Shown in pieces: positions 1 through 11,743 of a DNA stretch of 64,000 bases. Made by a program: the position numbers and the translations under genes. The notes under the pieces were generated by a model that did no database searches, was not told where the DNA came from, and saw only the letters and a list, made by a program, of their open reading frames with translations. Numbering within the stretch: the first letter of the stretch is position 1; every line of letters starts with the position of its first letter. Source of the DNA: Thamnidium elegans (taxonomy: Eukaryota > Mucoromycota > Mucoromycetes > Mucorales > Mucoraceae); NCBI GenBank assembly GCA_025201345.1, contig JAIXMG010000022.1, positions 310,001 through 374,000 of the forward strand, given 5' to 3'.

Positions 1-2
1 GT

Positions 3-740
3 CGTGTACGTATTCCTAACAAGCAAAGTAACTTGTTTGGAACTTGGATTCCCTCAAGACGAGCACAAGAACTAGCTGCAACGTGTTCTATTCAGCATGC
101 TCTAGGTGATTTCTTGGATGAAGATATCGAGTCTTTATTTCCTACTCCTCTACCTATCTCAAGACGTACTAGTCAACATCTACCAAGTACTACTAGCACT
201 GTTGTAGAAAAAGAACAAGTGGTAAATCAGATATTAAATCCTAATAATATTTTGAAGATGGCTGAAATCAATACATCGCATGCACCATTACTGGGTAGCT
301 TTATCAATACAGATCATGACAGACAAATTACAGTGATTGATAAACCTTGTTTGAACCAAATCAGTGAGAGTACCGATGAAGAAACTGATACGGATAATGA
401 TGTGGAGCAAGTACGCAAAGAAATACGGCAGTTGCGAGATAAGGCTATTGCAGCCATGGAGATTGGAAATTCAATGCAGCTGGATGATGATTTATTTAAA
501 AATCAACCAATACAATTACCTTTGAAACCGCATAAACATGGTAGTACTAGTAAAATTAGGCGCAAAAGACGAAAATTAAAAAAGAGTAAGCAAGATGCTA
601 ATAGGAAATTATCTATCATGATGGATACTGATATTGTTGTGGAAGAAAATGACGTGTTAACTCATACATTGGTAAATGAAGATGAAGAGGATGAAGATGT
701 CGATATTGGTGGATCTGATAATGAAGATGATTTACGTTGA
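3..740 (+). CDS. APSES/KilA-N DNA-binding protein, 3' part
   Basis: The frame is open from the window edge to a TGA at 738-740, so the N-terminus is missing. Near the start it reads GTWIPSRRAQELA followed by a stretch ending FLDE. This matches the last strand and helix of the APSES/KilA-N fold (GTWxPLxxAxxLA...LxPLxD) found in fungal Mbp1/Swi4/Bqt4-type proteins. The remainder is low complexity: an acidic stretch, a short heptad-like helix, a strongly basic patch (RRKRRKLKKSK) that could be a nuclear localisation signal, and a very acidic tail. It is inferred to act in the nucleus, either as a cell-cycle transcription factor or as a Bqt4-like inner nuclear membrane protein. No membrane segment is visible at the C-terminus, which argues against Bqt4. 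Which APSES subgroup it belongs to cannot be decided from this part. Confidence 0.6.
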   Translation, partial: RVRIPNKQSNLFGTWIPSRRAQELAATCSIQHALGDFLDEDIESLFPTPLPISRRTSQHLPSTTSTVVEKEQVVNQILNPNNILKMAEINTSHAPLLGSFINTDHDRQITVIDKPCLNQISESTDEETDTDNDVEQVRKEIRQLRDKAIAAMEIGNSMQLDDDLFKNQPIQLPLKPHKHGSTSKIRRKRRKLKKSKQDANRKLSIMMDTDIVVEENDVLTHTLVNEDEEDEDVDIGGSDNEDDLR

Positions 741-1382
741 GTTGATTCAATAATAAAAACCTCCCTTTTTTTAAAAAAAAAAATTACCCCTTCCACTTTT
801 TTTTTCTGTCAAGGTCGTGTAACTACGACATGTATATTGACTGTTTATTAGGTGAAAACATTATGTCCATTTCCATACTATATTCTTTATCAGCAACTCC
901 TTTACAAATAAACTCTACTCTCTTTTGTCATTTGCATAAAACAAAAATTATCGTCTATTTATTAGCGAGGGATGTAGACGACAGACTACCAGATTGACTT
1001 AATAATCGTGTAACTTGATGGAGACCGTATAGCACCACAATACTTACTATCCTATGCTTATGCTTATCCTTTCAATGCACCACCTATTTCGATAAGCCAT
1101 ACTTAACCGAGCTAACAGATAAAAATCATACCAAAGCCAATAAAATATTCTACTTTTTTTGTTTAATAAACCTAAATTATCAGTGATAGCAGAAGCAATG
1201 GAATGACTGCAGCATCTCGTCAAAAGGGAGACATGCATAAAAATCTTATTTTTACATAAATTGGGGTGCGCGTATCTTTTCACCGAATGTAAGAAAATAT
1301 TTAATTTTCCACTTGCAGCTGCTCTAACAAAAACATTTTTTTTTTCTTTTCTTTATACGTGTTGTACCTTAAAACTAAAGTA
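741..1382. other. Intergenic region before MAD2
   Basis: AT-rich spacer between a gene 3' end and the MAD2 start. It contains poly-T and poly-A runs just after 760, which may belong to the upstream 3' UTR, and T-rich DNA near 1335-1350 that may be MAD2 promoter. The short minus-strand ORF here shows no protein-like features. Nothing else recognised. Confidence 0.5.
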
Positions 1383-1500
1383 ATGGCTCAGGGTTCAAGC
1401 ATTAACTCTTCAATAACTTTAGAAGGTTCCTCTTCTTTAGTTGTTCAGTTCTTTGGTAAGTTTTCTTTCTTTCTTTTAAACTTGATAAATACTAACTAAC

Positions 1501-1535
<35 letters not shown>

Positions 1536-2355
1536 GAGTGTGGTCTTAACAGGTAACGCATATTGTCAATTCACTTTTTTATTTATTTATGTAAATATGC
1601 TAAACCATTAAAATTAGTATATTAATGTTGCGTGGATTATACCCAGAAGATGACTTTAAAATGACAACGAAATATGGAATCAAAGTATACTCTTCTAATA
1701 ATCCTGAATTGACAGCCTATATCGAAAAAATCATTAGTCAACTAAAGAGTAAAAAGAAATGTATTATGCTGTTTTCAACCAACTTAACTTGTTTTCTATT
1801 TTAGTTTGGTTGACCACCAATACTGTTAGTAAATTTGTCATTGTTATTTCCTCTGCCGAAACTTTAGAAGTTGTTGAAAGATGGCATTTTGACATTCAAG
1901 TGAATGGAGAGAATGGTTTGCCTATGGCAGAGAACGTACCTCCAGCAGAGTAAAAATACTTGAAGATAAAATAATTTGGAATTATGAGCTGATTTTTTAT
2001 ATCTTTCTGTAGGGCAGAAATAATTAAAAGACGTACTGTATTACAAATTCAAACTGTTTTACGTCAAATTTCTTCCAGTGTATCTTATTTACCATCGTTA
2101 GAAGGAGATGAATGTAAGTCATTTTTTGTTTCTGTTTTTTTTCGCGATGATTTGATGATTTTATATATATATATGATAGATACGTTTAAAGTACTTGTAT
2201 ATGCAGATAGAGATGTTGAGGTTCCAGCTTTATGGGCAGATAGTGGACCTAGTTTAATTGCAGGCGGAGGAGAACACGTACGATTAAAGTCAATCTCTAC
2301 ACTTGTTCACAACGTCGATTCATTTGTTGCGTATAAAATGAATGATTCATTTTAA
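1383..2355 (+). CDS. MAD2: Spindle assembly checkpoint protein Mad2
   Basis: HORMA-domain protein that binds Cdc20 at unattached kinetochores and holds back the anaphase-promoting complex. Six exons fit GT..AG rules: 1383-1455, 1537-1552, 1618-1748, 1805-1949, 2013-2113 and 2180-2355. They give 213 residues, close to the usual 200-210. Hallmarks in order are GSSSLVVQFFE, then GLNSILMLRGLYP, then KFVIVISS, VVERWHFDIQVN and RQISSSVSYLP. The C-terminal safety-belt region contains ADRDVEVPALWADSGP and ends VAYKMNDSF. Exon 2 is only 16 bases, but it is needed to restore the conserved GLNSIL motif. Intron 1 contains a long T-run followed by an A-run. Assignment is firm because the whole family pattern is present in order; the exon 3/4 junction residue (Ile) is the least certain point. 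Confidence 0.95.
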
Positions 2356-2381
2356 ACCTTTTCTTTTTATACAAACTCACA

Positions 2382-2382
2382 A

Positions 2383-2407
<25 letters not shown>
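2382..2407. repeat. (CA)n microsatellite
   Basis: A run of about a dozen CA units just downstream of the MAD2 stop, followed by TATATA and a long A-run. It lies in the 160-base spacer between the convergent MAD2 and VPS4 genes, probably in 3' UTR sequence. Confidence 0.85.
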
Positions 2408-2413
<6 letters not shown>

Positions 2414-2419
2414 CACTTT

Positions 2420-2450
<31 letters not shown>

Positions 2451-2516
2451 TTGCATTTACCCAAAAAAAAAAAAAGTTTGAAAATCAAATCTATTATTAT
2501 TTGTTACATGTCTTTT

Positions 2517-4192
2517 TTATCCTTCTTGACCAAAGTCTTGCGTAAATTCAACATGTTGTTTAATACCAGCTTCATTGACAGTAGGTCGAGAACTTTGAAC
2601 AGCCTTTAAAAAGTCTTGAATGGTTAATTCAGGTTCCAATAATTGATCTCCTTCAATATCCATCCAATTCATGACTCTCGCATCAGGATCACCTGGTGAA
2701 CAAGGTGTAAAATATTCACGAACTGTACCTGGATTATTTCGACAAGGTGCCACAACTGACTTAAAATGAGTAGCAGATTGTACTTTACGAATAGGTTGCA
2801 TTAAAGCATCTCTTACTAACACTGCAATATCAGATCCGGAATAACTAAAAATAAAAATAAAAGTTGGTTCACTATCCTATTTTTTTTTTAACACTGTTAC
2901 ATATATCTTTTTACCCGTCAGTTAAATCAGCAAGTTGTTTGAATTCAGCTTGTCCTAATGTACAAGGGGTATTTCCAATATTAAGAGAGAACAAATTGGC
3001 ACGAGCATTGACTTCAGGAAGAGGAATATAAATACGTCTTTCAAATCTTCTTCTAATAGCAGCATCTAACTGCCAAGGTATATTGGTAGCACCAAGAACA
3101 AGTACACCATCCATATCGTTTCCTACACCATTCATCTGTACCAAGAATTCAGTCTTGATACGACGTGAGGCTTCTGATTCACCTTCACCTCTTGACCCAC
3201 AAAGCGAATCAACTTCATCAATAAACACAATTGCCGGTTTATTCTCTCTTGCCATTTGAAATAATTGTTTTACTAATCTTTCACTCTCTCCTAACCATTT
3301 TGAAACCAAATCAGATGATGAAACAGAAAAGAAGGTAGCGTTGGATTCAGTAGCTACTGCTTTTGCCAAATAAGATTTACCGGTACCGGGAGGTCCGTAA
3401 AGTAAAATACCACGCCAAGGCTTACGTTGTCCCGTAAACAAATGGGGAAACTTGATGGGAAGAATAACTGCTTCTTTTAATGCTTCCTTTGCTAATTCTA
3501 AACCAGCAACATCGTTCCAACTTACATTAGGCTTTTCGGTCAAAATAGCACCTATTTTTGTTGTCGTTTACTAATAGTTTAATATATTACACATAATAAT
3601 CTTACCACTTAAACTGGCTCGCATCTTTTTCATATCAGCATCATCTTCATTTTCTTCAGTTTTATCAGACCCTCTATTTTTTTTTTAAAAAAAAAAAAAA
3701 AAAGATCAGCCAACTGCATAAAAATATATAAGGTACAAGAAATGCTTACAATTTTTTAGTTTTACCAGCTGCACCACTAGTAGGACTAGCACTTTGTTTC
3801 GTTTCTTCTTGAGCATTTAAAAATTCCTTTAGAGTTTCTGCTCTGTTTAAATATTCCATAAGTTTTACACGAATGCGTTCCTTTAACTTGTCATTCTTCT
3901 CATCTTATTTTTTTTTGAAAAAAAACAGGGTTAGTTTTAAAAGAAGAAAAGGGGAGGAAATGATTATTTACATCGAATAGCTGTCATGAAATATTCTAGA
4001 CAGTTTTGGTATAAACTATAAGCTTCTTTATAATTCTCTTTGTGATCCTCTTCTGTTGCCCTTTTAGCAATGTCAATGGCTTTCTACATGTAACAAAAAA
4101 AAGTTGGTTAGCATCCTTTTATTTCATCTATTTTATTATAATAAAAGATGACAAACTTTTATACTTACCGTGAGAAAGTCTGTATTTGACAT
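2517..4192 (-). CDS. VPS4: Vps4-type AAA ATPase (ESCRT disassembly)
   Basis: ATPase that removes ESCRT-III filaments from endosomal and other membranes. The start ATG at 4192 gives MSNTDFLT, then a donor. The next exon (3972-4083) reads [13 protein letters not shown] and continues the N-terminal MIT domain ([28 protein letters not shown]). After a linker of Ser/Thr/Lys comes the AAA domain: [20 protein letters not shown], Walker A GPPGTGKS, Walker [11 protein letters not shown], sensor 1 GATNIPW and arginine fingers RRRFERR. The C-terminal exon carries the Vps4 C-terminal domain with [12 protein letters not shown] and ends in QEG. Several short introns separate these exons. Length (about 430 residues) and domain order match the family. 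A second ESCRT gene, Chm7, lies at 44323, but they are not neighbours and no linkage is implied. Confidence 0.95.
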
Positions 4193-5149
4193 TATATTCG
4201 TGTTTTTTTTTTCTTGTTGTAATAAAAAAAAAAAGAGAGAAAAAGAGAAAAAAAAATAGGTTTGCCCGAGGTTTTTACTGCAGAAAAAAAAAATACACGT
4301 ACAAAAAAAAAAAGGGCTGGAAGAATATTTATGCAGCAGCAAATCGTCCTTGAAATTGGTTTCCGTCATGTGAGAACCTTTTATTTTTATACACTCGGAA
4401 TATGTTACTATCGTCACTGTGCCTTTAAAATGTTACAATGACAATGTCCTATTTTATTCTTTTTATCTTGCTTAAATACATCATATGTTCTGGTTTCACA
4501 TAGAATTGAAGACTTGACTGTGAAAAAGCGAATTCAATATTCTTACCACATTAAATGCGTATTGTTCTCAGGTGTAGTAAATATTGGATTTAAAACACTA
4601 TGAAGATACGAGCAAGATAAGTTACTTTCCCTTTAGGGCGTGTTGAATTTGTTTCTGGATAACGATTCAGTCAAGTTCCTTACACAAAGTATTAGCATAT
4701 CAGTTTTATTATCTTCCTCTTCTGAAAGTAATTTTGTGATCCTTTTCACGGCTGATTTTTTTGTTGTCACTTTTTTACGTAAGCCAAGTATACTATCTTT
4801 CAAGTGCACACGCTTTATTTCCGCGCTCAGGCAAAAAGAAAGTGTAAAGTATTAACTTTCTTGTATGAAACAAGTTGGAGCGACACTTATGTTAAAAGTA
4901 ATACTCCATACTTTTTTTTTATGAGCTTGTAAGTAGAGCATGTATCGATAATTCCTCAAAACAAACAAGAGTTATCTATGTACAAGCAGATTTTCTCTTC
5001 ACTTGAAACCTCGAAATCGCCTTAAAGTTAAAAGGAGTAAACGGTGTCCCAATTTTCCAATTTTTTTTTTTTTGGTGGCCAACCTATTCCTCAGCTGTAA
5101 AAGAAAAAAATTGATTTTTCTGCCTTTTCTTTTTTAACTGTGTATTAAT
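4193..5149. other. Divergent intergenic region VPS4/CLPTM1
   Basis: About 950 bases between two divergently transcribed genes, so it should hold both promoters. It has homopolymer A and T tracts (for example 4201-4255 and 5061-5074). Small ORFs on both strands are T/F-rich and show no protein signature. Nothing further recognised. Confidence 0.5.
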
Positions 5150-7437
5150 ATGGCAGACGACAACAAAGTGGCTGCTCCAGTCACTGGTCCTGCAACTACA
5201 GCACAAGGGCCTCAAGAAAAGACATTTTTACAAAAGTATGGTGGATCGATCGCGCAGATGGTCATTTTCTGGTTAGTGATGCAGTTAGTAACAAAAGGTA
5301 AAAAAAAAAAATAAAAAATAAAAAAACTACATAATCTATTCATAAATGTCAAAAAATTAAAAAATAATTTTAAGGTTTCCAAACTTCTGTTGATGTTGCA
5401 GTTAAACCTGATGTAACCTCTGATGATGCTACTAAACCCGCACCTGAATTCATTCCAGGCGTAAGCACACTTCGTGATTACGCTAATGTACCCGACAATG
5501 TATTTTACTTTACTAATCCTTCTCTTCCTCTTTCCGATGTCGCTGACACCTACGTACCTCTCTGGCCTCACCAAACTCCTATGGATGTAACTGTATTTGT
5601 AAGTGAAGACGAGCACTTCACTGACTATCAAAGACAACCTGACTGGACAACAACTGATATTTACTATGGTGAAGATTTTGAACCAAGAGAACATCGAATT
5701 GAAATTCCTGCCACAAAGGTATATATAATTGATTCCATCTTTTTTAACATACCCAATTAATTCTTTATAATTAGTCGATCCAACATAATGGTACCGTGTA
5801 TGCTCATATCTTTGTTTCACAAGCTGGAAAACCATTAGATCCAACCAAACAGGGTTTTGTCCCTGATGCTACCGTTTACGCCAGACATGGTAACACGAAT
5901 TTTCATTTGTAAAACCCCAACCAATTTGTAACTAATCAAGCTTTTTTTTTTTTTTTTTTTTAAGCTTTGACCAAATTTTATCCTCAAAAAACTATTGTCA
6001 AGCAAAAGAAATTATTGGGTAAGTCTGAAAAACACGAAGAAGAGGAGGAAGAGGAAGAGAAAAAGGTTGAACAAATTGAAAATATCCCTGTACAACAACA
6101 ACAAGAGGACAATACTGCCGGGAGCATTGTTGGTCTTGGTGCTGGTCTTATCGGTAACTTGACTCGTCGTGCACCTTTAGTAGCTTACTGGCACCCTAAT
6201 GTCACTTTAAGTTTGGTTAGTAACAGTAAGGCACCTCTCCCCAAGAACGGTTTGCAACCACCTGTCATGAGACACGTCCAATTTGATTATGGTCTTTCTC
6301 GTACACCTGACAACAAGGTTGGTTTCTACCGTCCCATCTTGTTCCCTAACGATTTCTGGGTTCTTCAACAAAACGCTTATGCTGTTAACGAAACCATCAC
6401 TACTTTACCTTTAAATATTCGTGTTGAACCTATTTCCATGTGGAAGTTTAATATCTATGCTACCTTAGACGAATCCATGAAACAACAATCTCAAAGTGCA
6501 CTTGGAGGCATGAGCAGTGGAGATATGGATGAAGTAAAACGTATGTTTATTGAAACCAACCCTATCTTGTTGGGTACAACCATTGCTGTCAGCTGTCTCC
6601 ATTCGTTATTTGAAATGCTTGCATTCAAAAACGATATTGCATTCTGGAAACAAAAATCCAACAGTGCTGGTATCTCTGTCCGTACATTGATTGTCAATAT
6701 CTTTTTCCAAATCGTTATTTTCCTCTACTTGTTTGATAATAACCAGGAAACTTCTTGGATGGTATTGATCAGTCAAGGTTTTGGTTTGGTCATTGAGTTA
6801 TGGAAGGTGTTTAAGGCTCTCAAGTATGAGTTGATTTGGACTCCTGGTTCTTTTATTCCTTCCTTAGGTCAACAAGCTGTAGAACAAACTGATGTAGAAG
6901 ATGAAACTGCCAAGTATGATGCTATTGCGTTCAAGTACTTGAAGTGGCTCTCGTATCCTTTATTGGCCGGTTATGCTATGTATTCCTTGTATTATGATGA
7001 ACACAAGAGTTGGTATTCCTTTGTTATTCATACTTTGGTCCAATTTGTATACATGTTTGGCTTTATTACCATGTTACCTCAATTGTATATTAACTATCGT
7101 CTCAAGAGTGTAAGTTATATTTCATTTTTTTTTTAAAAAAAAAGAGAGCATACTACTTATTATCTTTAAAAAAAAATAGGTCGCACATATGCCTTGGAGA
7201 ACATTAATGTATAAATCACTCAATACATTCATTGATGATTTATTCGCATTTGTTATCAAGATGCCTACTTTGCATAGACTTGCTTGTCTTCGTGATGATT
7301 TTGTATTTTTTGTATATCTTTATCAAAGACACGCTTATAAAGTTGATCCCACTCGTGCCAATGAATATGGTCAAGTAGGAGGTCCCGAAGATAAAAACGA
7401 ATCCGACAAGGATAAGGAATCCAAGAAGGATAAATAA
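5150..7437 (+). CDS. CLPTM1 family multi-pass membrane protein
   Basis: Homolog of human CLPTM1 (cleft lip and palate transmembrane protein 1), an endoplasmic reticulum/Golgi membrane protein of poorly known molecular role. Five exons, about 670 residues. The start MADDNKVAAP is followed by an N-terminal hydrophobic helix (GGSIAQMVIFWLVMQLVTKG). The luminal domain has HNGTVYAHIFVSQAGKPLDP, a lysine/glutamate-rich insert (residues roughly 215-245) and the WHPNVTLSL motif. The membrane part has the signature SLFEMLAFKNDIAFW, then several hydrophobic helices. After an intron at about 7110-7180 the last exon reads PWRTLMYKSLNTFIDDLFAFVIKMP and YKVDPTRANEYGQ, and the protein ends in a charged D/K tail. 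All family blocks are present in order. Confidence 0.93.
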
Positions 7438-7532
7438 GTTTTCTTTTTTTTTAAAAAAAAATAAAGAGTGATTTCTGACTGAATTTATTGTTTTATATTT
7501 TCCTTTTTTTTTTTTTTTGTTGTATAAAAAAT

Positions 7533-7913
7533 CTAAATACGTTCAAGAGCTTCCATAATAGAGATACTGTTACCACGAATAACCTATTACATATAAAATA
7601 TTAGAAAAAAAAAACTGGTTCATGTTATGATTAAAAAGAATATATTACCACCATGCCGATGTTGTGCTTTTCGGTTGCGCTAATCTCTTCAATAGTTTCA
7701 TCTAAAACAATGTTCATGAAAGGATCAAAGCCACGGAGAATACCGCTCACCTTACGGTTTCCGTTTAATTGAAGTGAAAGGCGCTTGTCCATATACCTAA
7801 TGATGAGAAGAAGAAAAAATGAAAAAAAAAAAATAATTAGTAAAAAAAAAAGATCGATGAATTGCATCCATCTAAACATACTTTTTCAATTCTGGTGTAG
7901 TTGTCTTTCCCAT
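7533..7913 (-). CDS. Small nuclear ribonucleoprotein G (SmG)
   Basis: Core Sm-ring protein of spliceosomal snRNPs. Three exons (7882-7913, 7649-7796, 7533-7583) encode 76 residues, exactly the usual SmG length. The N-terminus [19 protein letters not shown] leads into Sm1 ([23 protein letters not shown]), given here with the split NGNRKVSG / [10 protein letters not shown]. The Sm2 motif is [20 protein letters not shown]. The ATG at 7913 is the only one that restores the conserved PELKKYMDK start. It converges with CLPTM1 with about 95 bases between stop codons. Confidence 0.96.
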
Positions 7914-8475
7914 TTTATATTAGCCTAGATACAGATAAAAAAGTAAAAAACGCGTGTTACTATAATGCAAAGCCATGTTCATTATTCAATACGAACCTTT
8001 TTTTTTTTTTGATTAATTAGCTATTAGAGTAAAAAAAAAAAAAGAAATTGTAAGAAAAAAAAAAAGTTTGTTCCCGCTTATTTTTTCAAGTTTTTTTTTA
8101 GTACGTCATCAAATCAATTCCATGCTCTCTCCCTCCCGAATAAAATATAGTAGCAGATGCATCTTGTATAATGAATGCAGCGAAAGTAGATAATAGCTTA
8201 AAATAAAGTATTTTTTTTGTCGCTAGTGTATTATTAAAAAAAAACTAGTTGTAATCGAAAAAAAAAAGTGTATATATACACAGTACTTTTAAAGTAAGCA
8301 AAAGTTTATAGTATGCGTCTCGGACACGAAGTTCTAAGCGTATTTTATTAATGCCAACTGTTAGTAAAATAAAATTTGATGTACTATCATATGGTATCTT
8401 TAAGAACCATGATATTGTCGCTTTGATATATAAATCCTTTACTATTGAGCTGTGCATTCCTCTCTCCCCTTAATG
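7914..8475. other. Intergenic region, AT-rich
   Basis: Upstream region of SmG (minus strand) followed by AT-rich spacer with many A/T runs. It ends where the sequence shared with the second zinc-finger copy begins. No gene seen; the minus-strand ORF at 8245-8457 has no recognisable features. Confidence 0.45.
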
Positions 8476-10425
8476 TGTTTCATATGTGACTGGATCTAGT
8501 GTAACAAAAGGGCTCTTGACACGAAAAACAAAAAAACTCTTTTTCCTCCTTTATTGAACAGTATGAAACAAGAAAGCATTAAAAGCGACGCGTTTAATCA
8601 AGATATGAATATAGACCGCCCACGAACCAGAGCCTATATTAAGCAAGAAACTGACGACAGCAAAGAATATTTGAATGTGCTTTATATCCTCCAGTGAAAA
8701 CTGAATCACCTTCTCTAGAAATAAGCAAGTATGAAAATGGTATGTGTCCAAAGGAGAATATGTACAGAGATGAAGGGGAAAGAATAAATACTTTATACTA
8801 CTTGATACTCACCAGATATATACATAGCGTTATCAACAAATACCAAGAATAGATACTGTAGTATATGTGACATCAGTTTTAGAAATAAAAGGTATTATTT
8901 CGCCCACGAACTCCACTCCCATAAAACCAAAGATACACCTATAATCGACCTCAAAACGTTTTATTGTAATATATGCTATAAGAAATTCTTTAATTCAGCA
9001 GGGTACCGCAAACACATGGCGAATCTAAACAATATTCATATTCCAGCTATCAGACCAAGAATAGACCCAAACTCATCGAAAACACCTAAGATCGACGACC
9101 CAAACAATTACTGCATCTCGTGTGATTTTACATTCAAGTCTACAGGAAATTACCGTATACATTTGACCCGGCGTCATCATATGCTCATTCAACCCCCAGA
9201 AGAAATAAATATGCCAAAAAATAAGAAACCAGAAATTGATATTGTAAATAGGTATTGTGACGCCTGTAACAGAATATTTGATCACAAGAAAGATTATATA
9301 AAACATTTAATTCGTATTCATGGAATGACCTTGCCAGATATGTACTCAGAACCGAGCAATTTCGATTCAGAAAATTTGTACTGTAAAGTGTGTGATGCAA
9401 GCTATGTAAAAAGTCAAGCTTTTATTGCTCATTTGCAAAATATACATCAAATAGCACCGCATTTTCCTTCCAATTCGAGTCCAAATATGGATGATCAAAA
9501 CAATTACTGTAATGCGTGCCGTAAGTCCTTTTCCAGTAGAAGTACCTATTTACGCCATCTGTCTATTGCACATCTTGACAAAATTACTGAGCTGTATCAA
9601 GGAACAGACTGTAAGACTCCGAGTAAGGGAGACCTGCGGTATAAAAGGTATTATGCAGAGTGCCAAAAAGTTTTTCTGTTCAAAAGAATATATCCAGTTC
9701 ACATGGAAAAAATTCATGGTGTCAAACCGCTCAACTATATTCCAAGCCTTGATGGTCCAAAGAACCATTGCACGTTATGCGATAAAACATACCCTTATAC
9801 AAGTACATATCGAAAACATCTGCTTTATACTCATAATTCAATTATACCGGCCCCGCCCAGTATACCTTTTAGCAATACAGTGCCTGTTGTGGACCTTTTA
9901 AAAAAATACTGCAATGCTTGTGATAGAACATATTCGTCATTTAATGCCTATCGACGCCATATGTCCAAAAATCATCGTATGGAAGTCGGCAAATCTAAAA
10001 GAAGTCGTGTTAATCGTAATGAAACACCCGTTATAGACGAAATAGGCAACTATTGTACAGCTTGTGACAAAGTATACAAAACTAGAGCCTTATACAAACA
10101 TCATTTGTATCATATTCATGGTATCTCATTATATAAACGCGTGTATGTTCCATTGCAAAGGAATCGAGATATTGTTCCAGACCTGAACGATAAAAATAAC
10201 TACTGTGCCTCATGTAATAGAACATATAGATCCAGAGCAAATTATTTGGTCCACTTAACTAGTATTCATCAGATAAAAACGTTAAATGTTAAGAACGAAG
10301 AGTCATGTGTTTAATCAATATTGATAATTAAATTCTGACTAGAATAAATATAATTTTTTATAAATAAAATTATTACTGGACTAACTATTTAAATGATTCA
10401 AAGGGTATATCTAGAAGGAGTCTGA
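8476..10425 (+). repeat. Duplicated block, copy 1 (zinc-finger unit)
   Basis: This block closely matches 18304-20260, which lies 9.8 kb to the right in the same orientation. The match starts at the shared flank CATATGTGACTGGATCTAG and runs through the gene. It fades in the 3' flank, where pieces such as GATTCAAAGGGTATATCTAGAA still align. Coding parts differ at only a few percent of positions. The same left flank also occurs, inverted, next to the third decayed copy near 54820-54840. Confidence 0.85.
8563..10314 (+). pseudogene. C2H2 zinc-finger protein, copy 1 (frameshifted)
   Basis: Counterpart of the intact gene at 18397-20149. Exon 1 (8563-8739) starts MKQESIKSDAFNQ but has lost one A in the run after GAATATTTG, so the frame hits TGA about 44 residues in. 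Exon 2 (8816-10314) remains open and holds eleven units of the pattern C-x2-C-x12-H-x4-H. Finger 7 has lost its first cysteine (YYAEC here, YCAEC in copy 2). The intron donor is GTATGT here and GTAAGT in copy 2. An internal ATG at 9016 could still give a 432-residue protein with nine downstream units, so partial function cannot be excluded. DNA binding is inferred from the finger pattern; the target is unknown. Confidence 0.75.
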
Positions 10426-11743
10426 TAATTAGACCTTCTGCAAAAACATTATTTCGTATTATATAACCAAGAGCTGCAATTACATACCTTTAAATTGGTA
10501 CCTTGAGCACTGTATCTGAAATATGATGGACCTGTCCAACATTTCTGTTTCCGATTGTGAAATAGTACTGAAGATACGTATGAGCATATGATACGCTTCT
10601 TTATTGTGAATTGTATTACTGTATCTCTTATCGCAGGATATATTAACACAATAAAATAGGTCTATTAATACTTGTAACGTGGCAAACTTTCTACCACACA
10701 AATGCTTGAAATTGATTTCCGCGAAAAATGTAATTAAACACATAACACAAGAAATTATTAACTGTTAAGATGTCGGTTCTAAACTTAAAGAAACCTATTT
10801 TACAGCGTGTAGAATTCATCTAAATAAAAGGTGTAACAGGGCAAAAGCTCTACATTAAATGGAGGATCCCCCGGCACTATGTTTCACTAACCAGCTCAGC
10901 ATTGATCACTTTCAACAGTAATAAATTACAATGTGGTTCGAATAATCATTGCAGCCTGAGAGTAAAAAATAAAAAACAGGCACACATGGTCTTATTGATG
11001 TGAATATTCGGGCTAGATGTTTGTACTACATTTACGGAGCAATTGAGAAGTTTCTATGTACACTTTTTTAGATGCTATAAATATAAAAACCGCTCATTTT
11101 AATCCTTTAGGTTATACTAACTTCTTTACATGTAACCACTCAAGCAGTTGACGACAGAACCATTTGTGTACACTTTTATATTAAAAAAGTATATTTTAGC
11201 AATTATTTTTTTTTAAATCGTGAGAAAAAAAAAAGGCGGAGATAAAAATATGTCTGGGACCTATTGTCTTTTCTGCAATAAAAGAGTCTACTGTCAATTA
11301 AAGCTTGGTGATCATTTTGAATCGTAAAATTATGCATTTGTTCAACCTAATGACTTTTTTCATCTGGACACACATAAATCACTTGTATGTGCGACAGCTA
11401 AGCGCATGCTTTGTCAGGTTAGAAATACAAAAATGAACTATTTTGATTGGTGGGGTTTTTTTTTAAAATAAACAACCAACTTTATATATATATTTATACT
11501 AAATGACATGTATTCCGGAGACCTTAGTTACATTCATTTGAATCGCCGCAGAACGGCTTAAAATGTCTGGGGAAATGAATGTGATTGTTATAAAAAAAAA
11601 AAGAGGAAAATCCGGGGAAGAAACTTAAAGTCAGTTTATTTTAGACGCAGATTGTAAAAATAAAAAAAAGGGGGGAGGGAGAGGGGAAGGGGTATGGTGT
11701 GTAATAATACAATTTTTAATTACATAATGGACTTAAGCCATTA
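10426..11743. other. Long intergenic region
   Basis: About 1.3 kb with no clear gene. It holds AT-rich DNA, a G-rich stretch around 11660-11695 (GGGGGGAGGG-type), and one small cysteine-containing reading frame listed separately at 11251-11428. Two short minus-strand ORFs at 10449-10743 have no features and look like chance. Confidence 0.4.
11251..11428 (+). other. Possible small Cys-rich coding remnant
   Basis: ATG at 11251 opens MSGTYCLFCNKRVYCQ and continues to DHFES before a stop. Shifting one frame, the sequence continues as YAFVQPNDFFHLDTHKSL and then VCATAKRMLCQ. The C-x2-C start and later Cys/His residues suggest a zinc-binding fragment broken by a frameshift. I do not recognise a family. 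It may be chance. Confidence 0.25.

Noticed and set aside
4136..4417. 93-residue minus-strand ORF including the VPS4 start
   Set aside because: It reads through the first VPS4 exon and 5' UTR; the Phe-rich text is UTR translation.
5212..5844. 210-residue minus-strand ORF
   Set aside because: Antisense to CLPTM1 exons and introns, with no protein features. The plus strand codes a clear CLPTM1.
9491..9901. 136-residue plus ORF in another frame (and its twin at 19326-19736)
   Set aside because: Overlaps the zinc-finger frame and is present in both copies only because the DNA is duplicated; no features of its own.
10449..10743. Two overlapping short minus-strand ORFs
   Set aside because: Short, no family resemblance, no splice partners.
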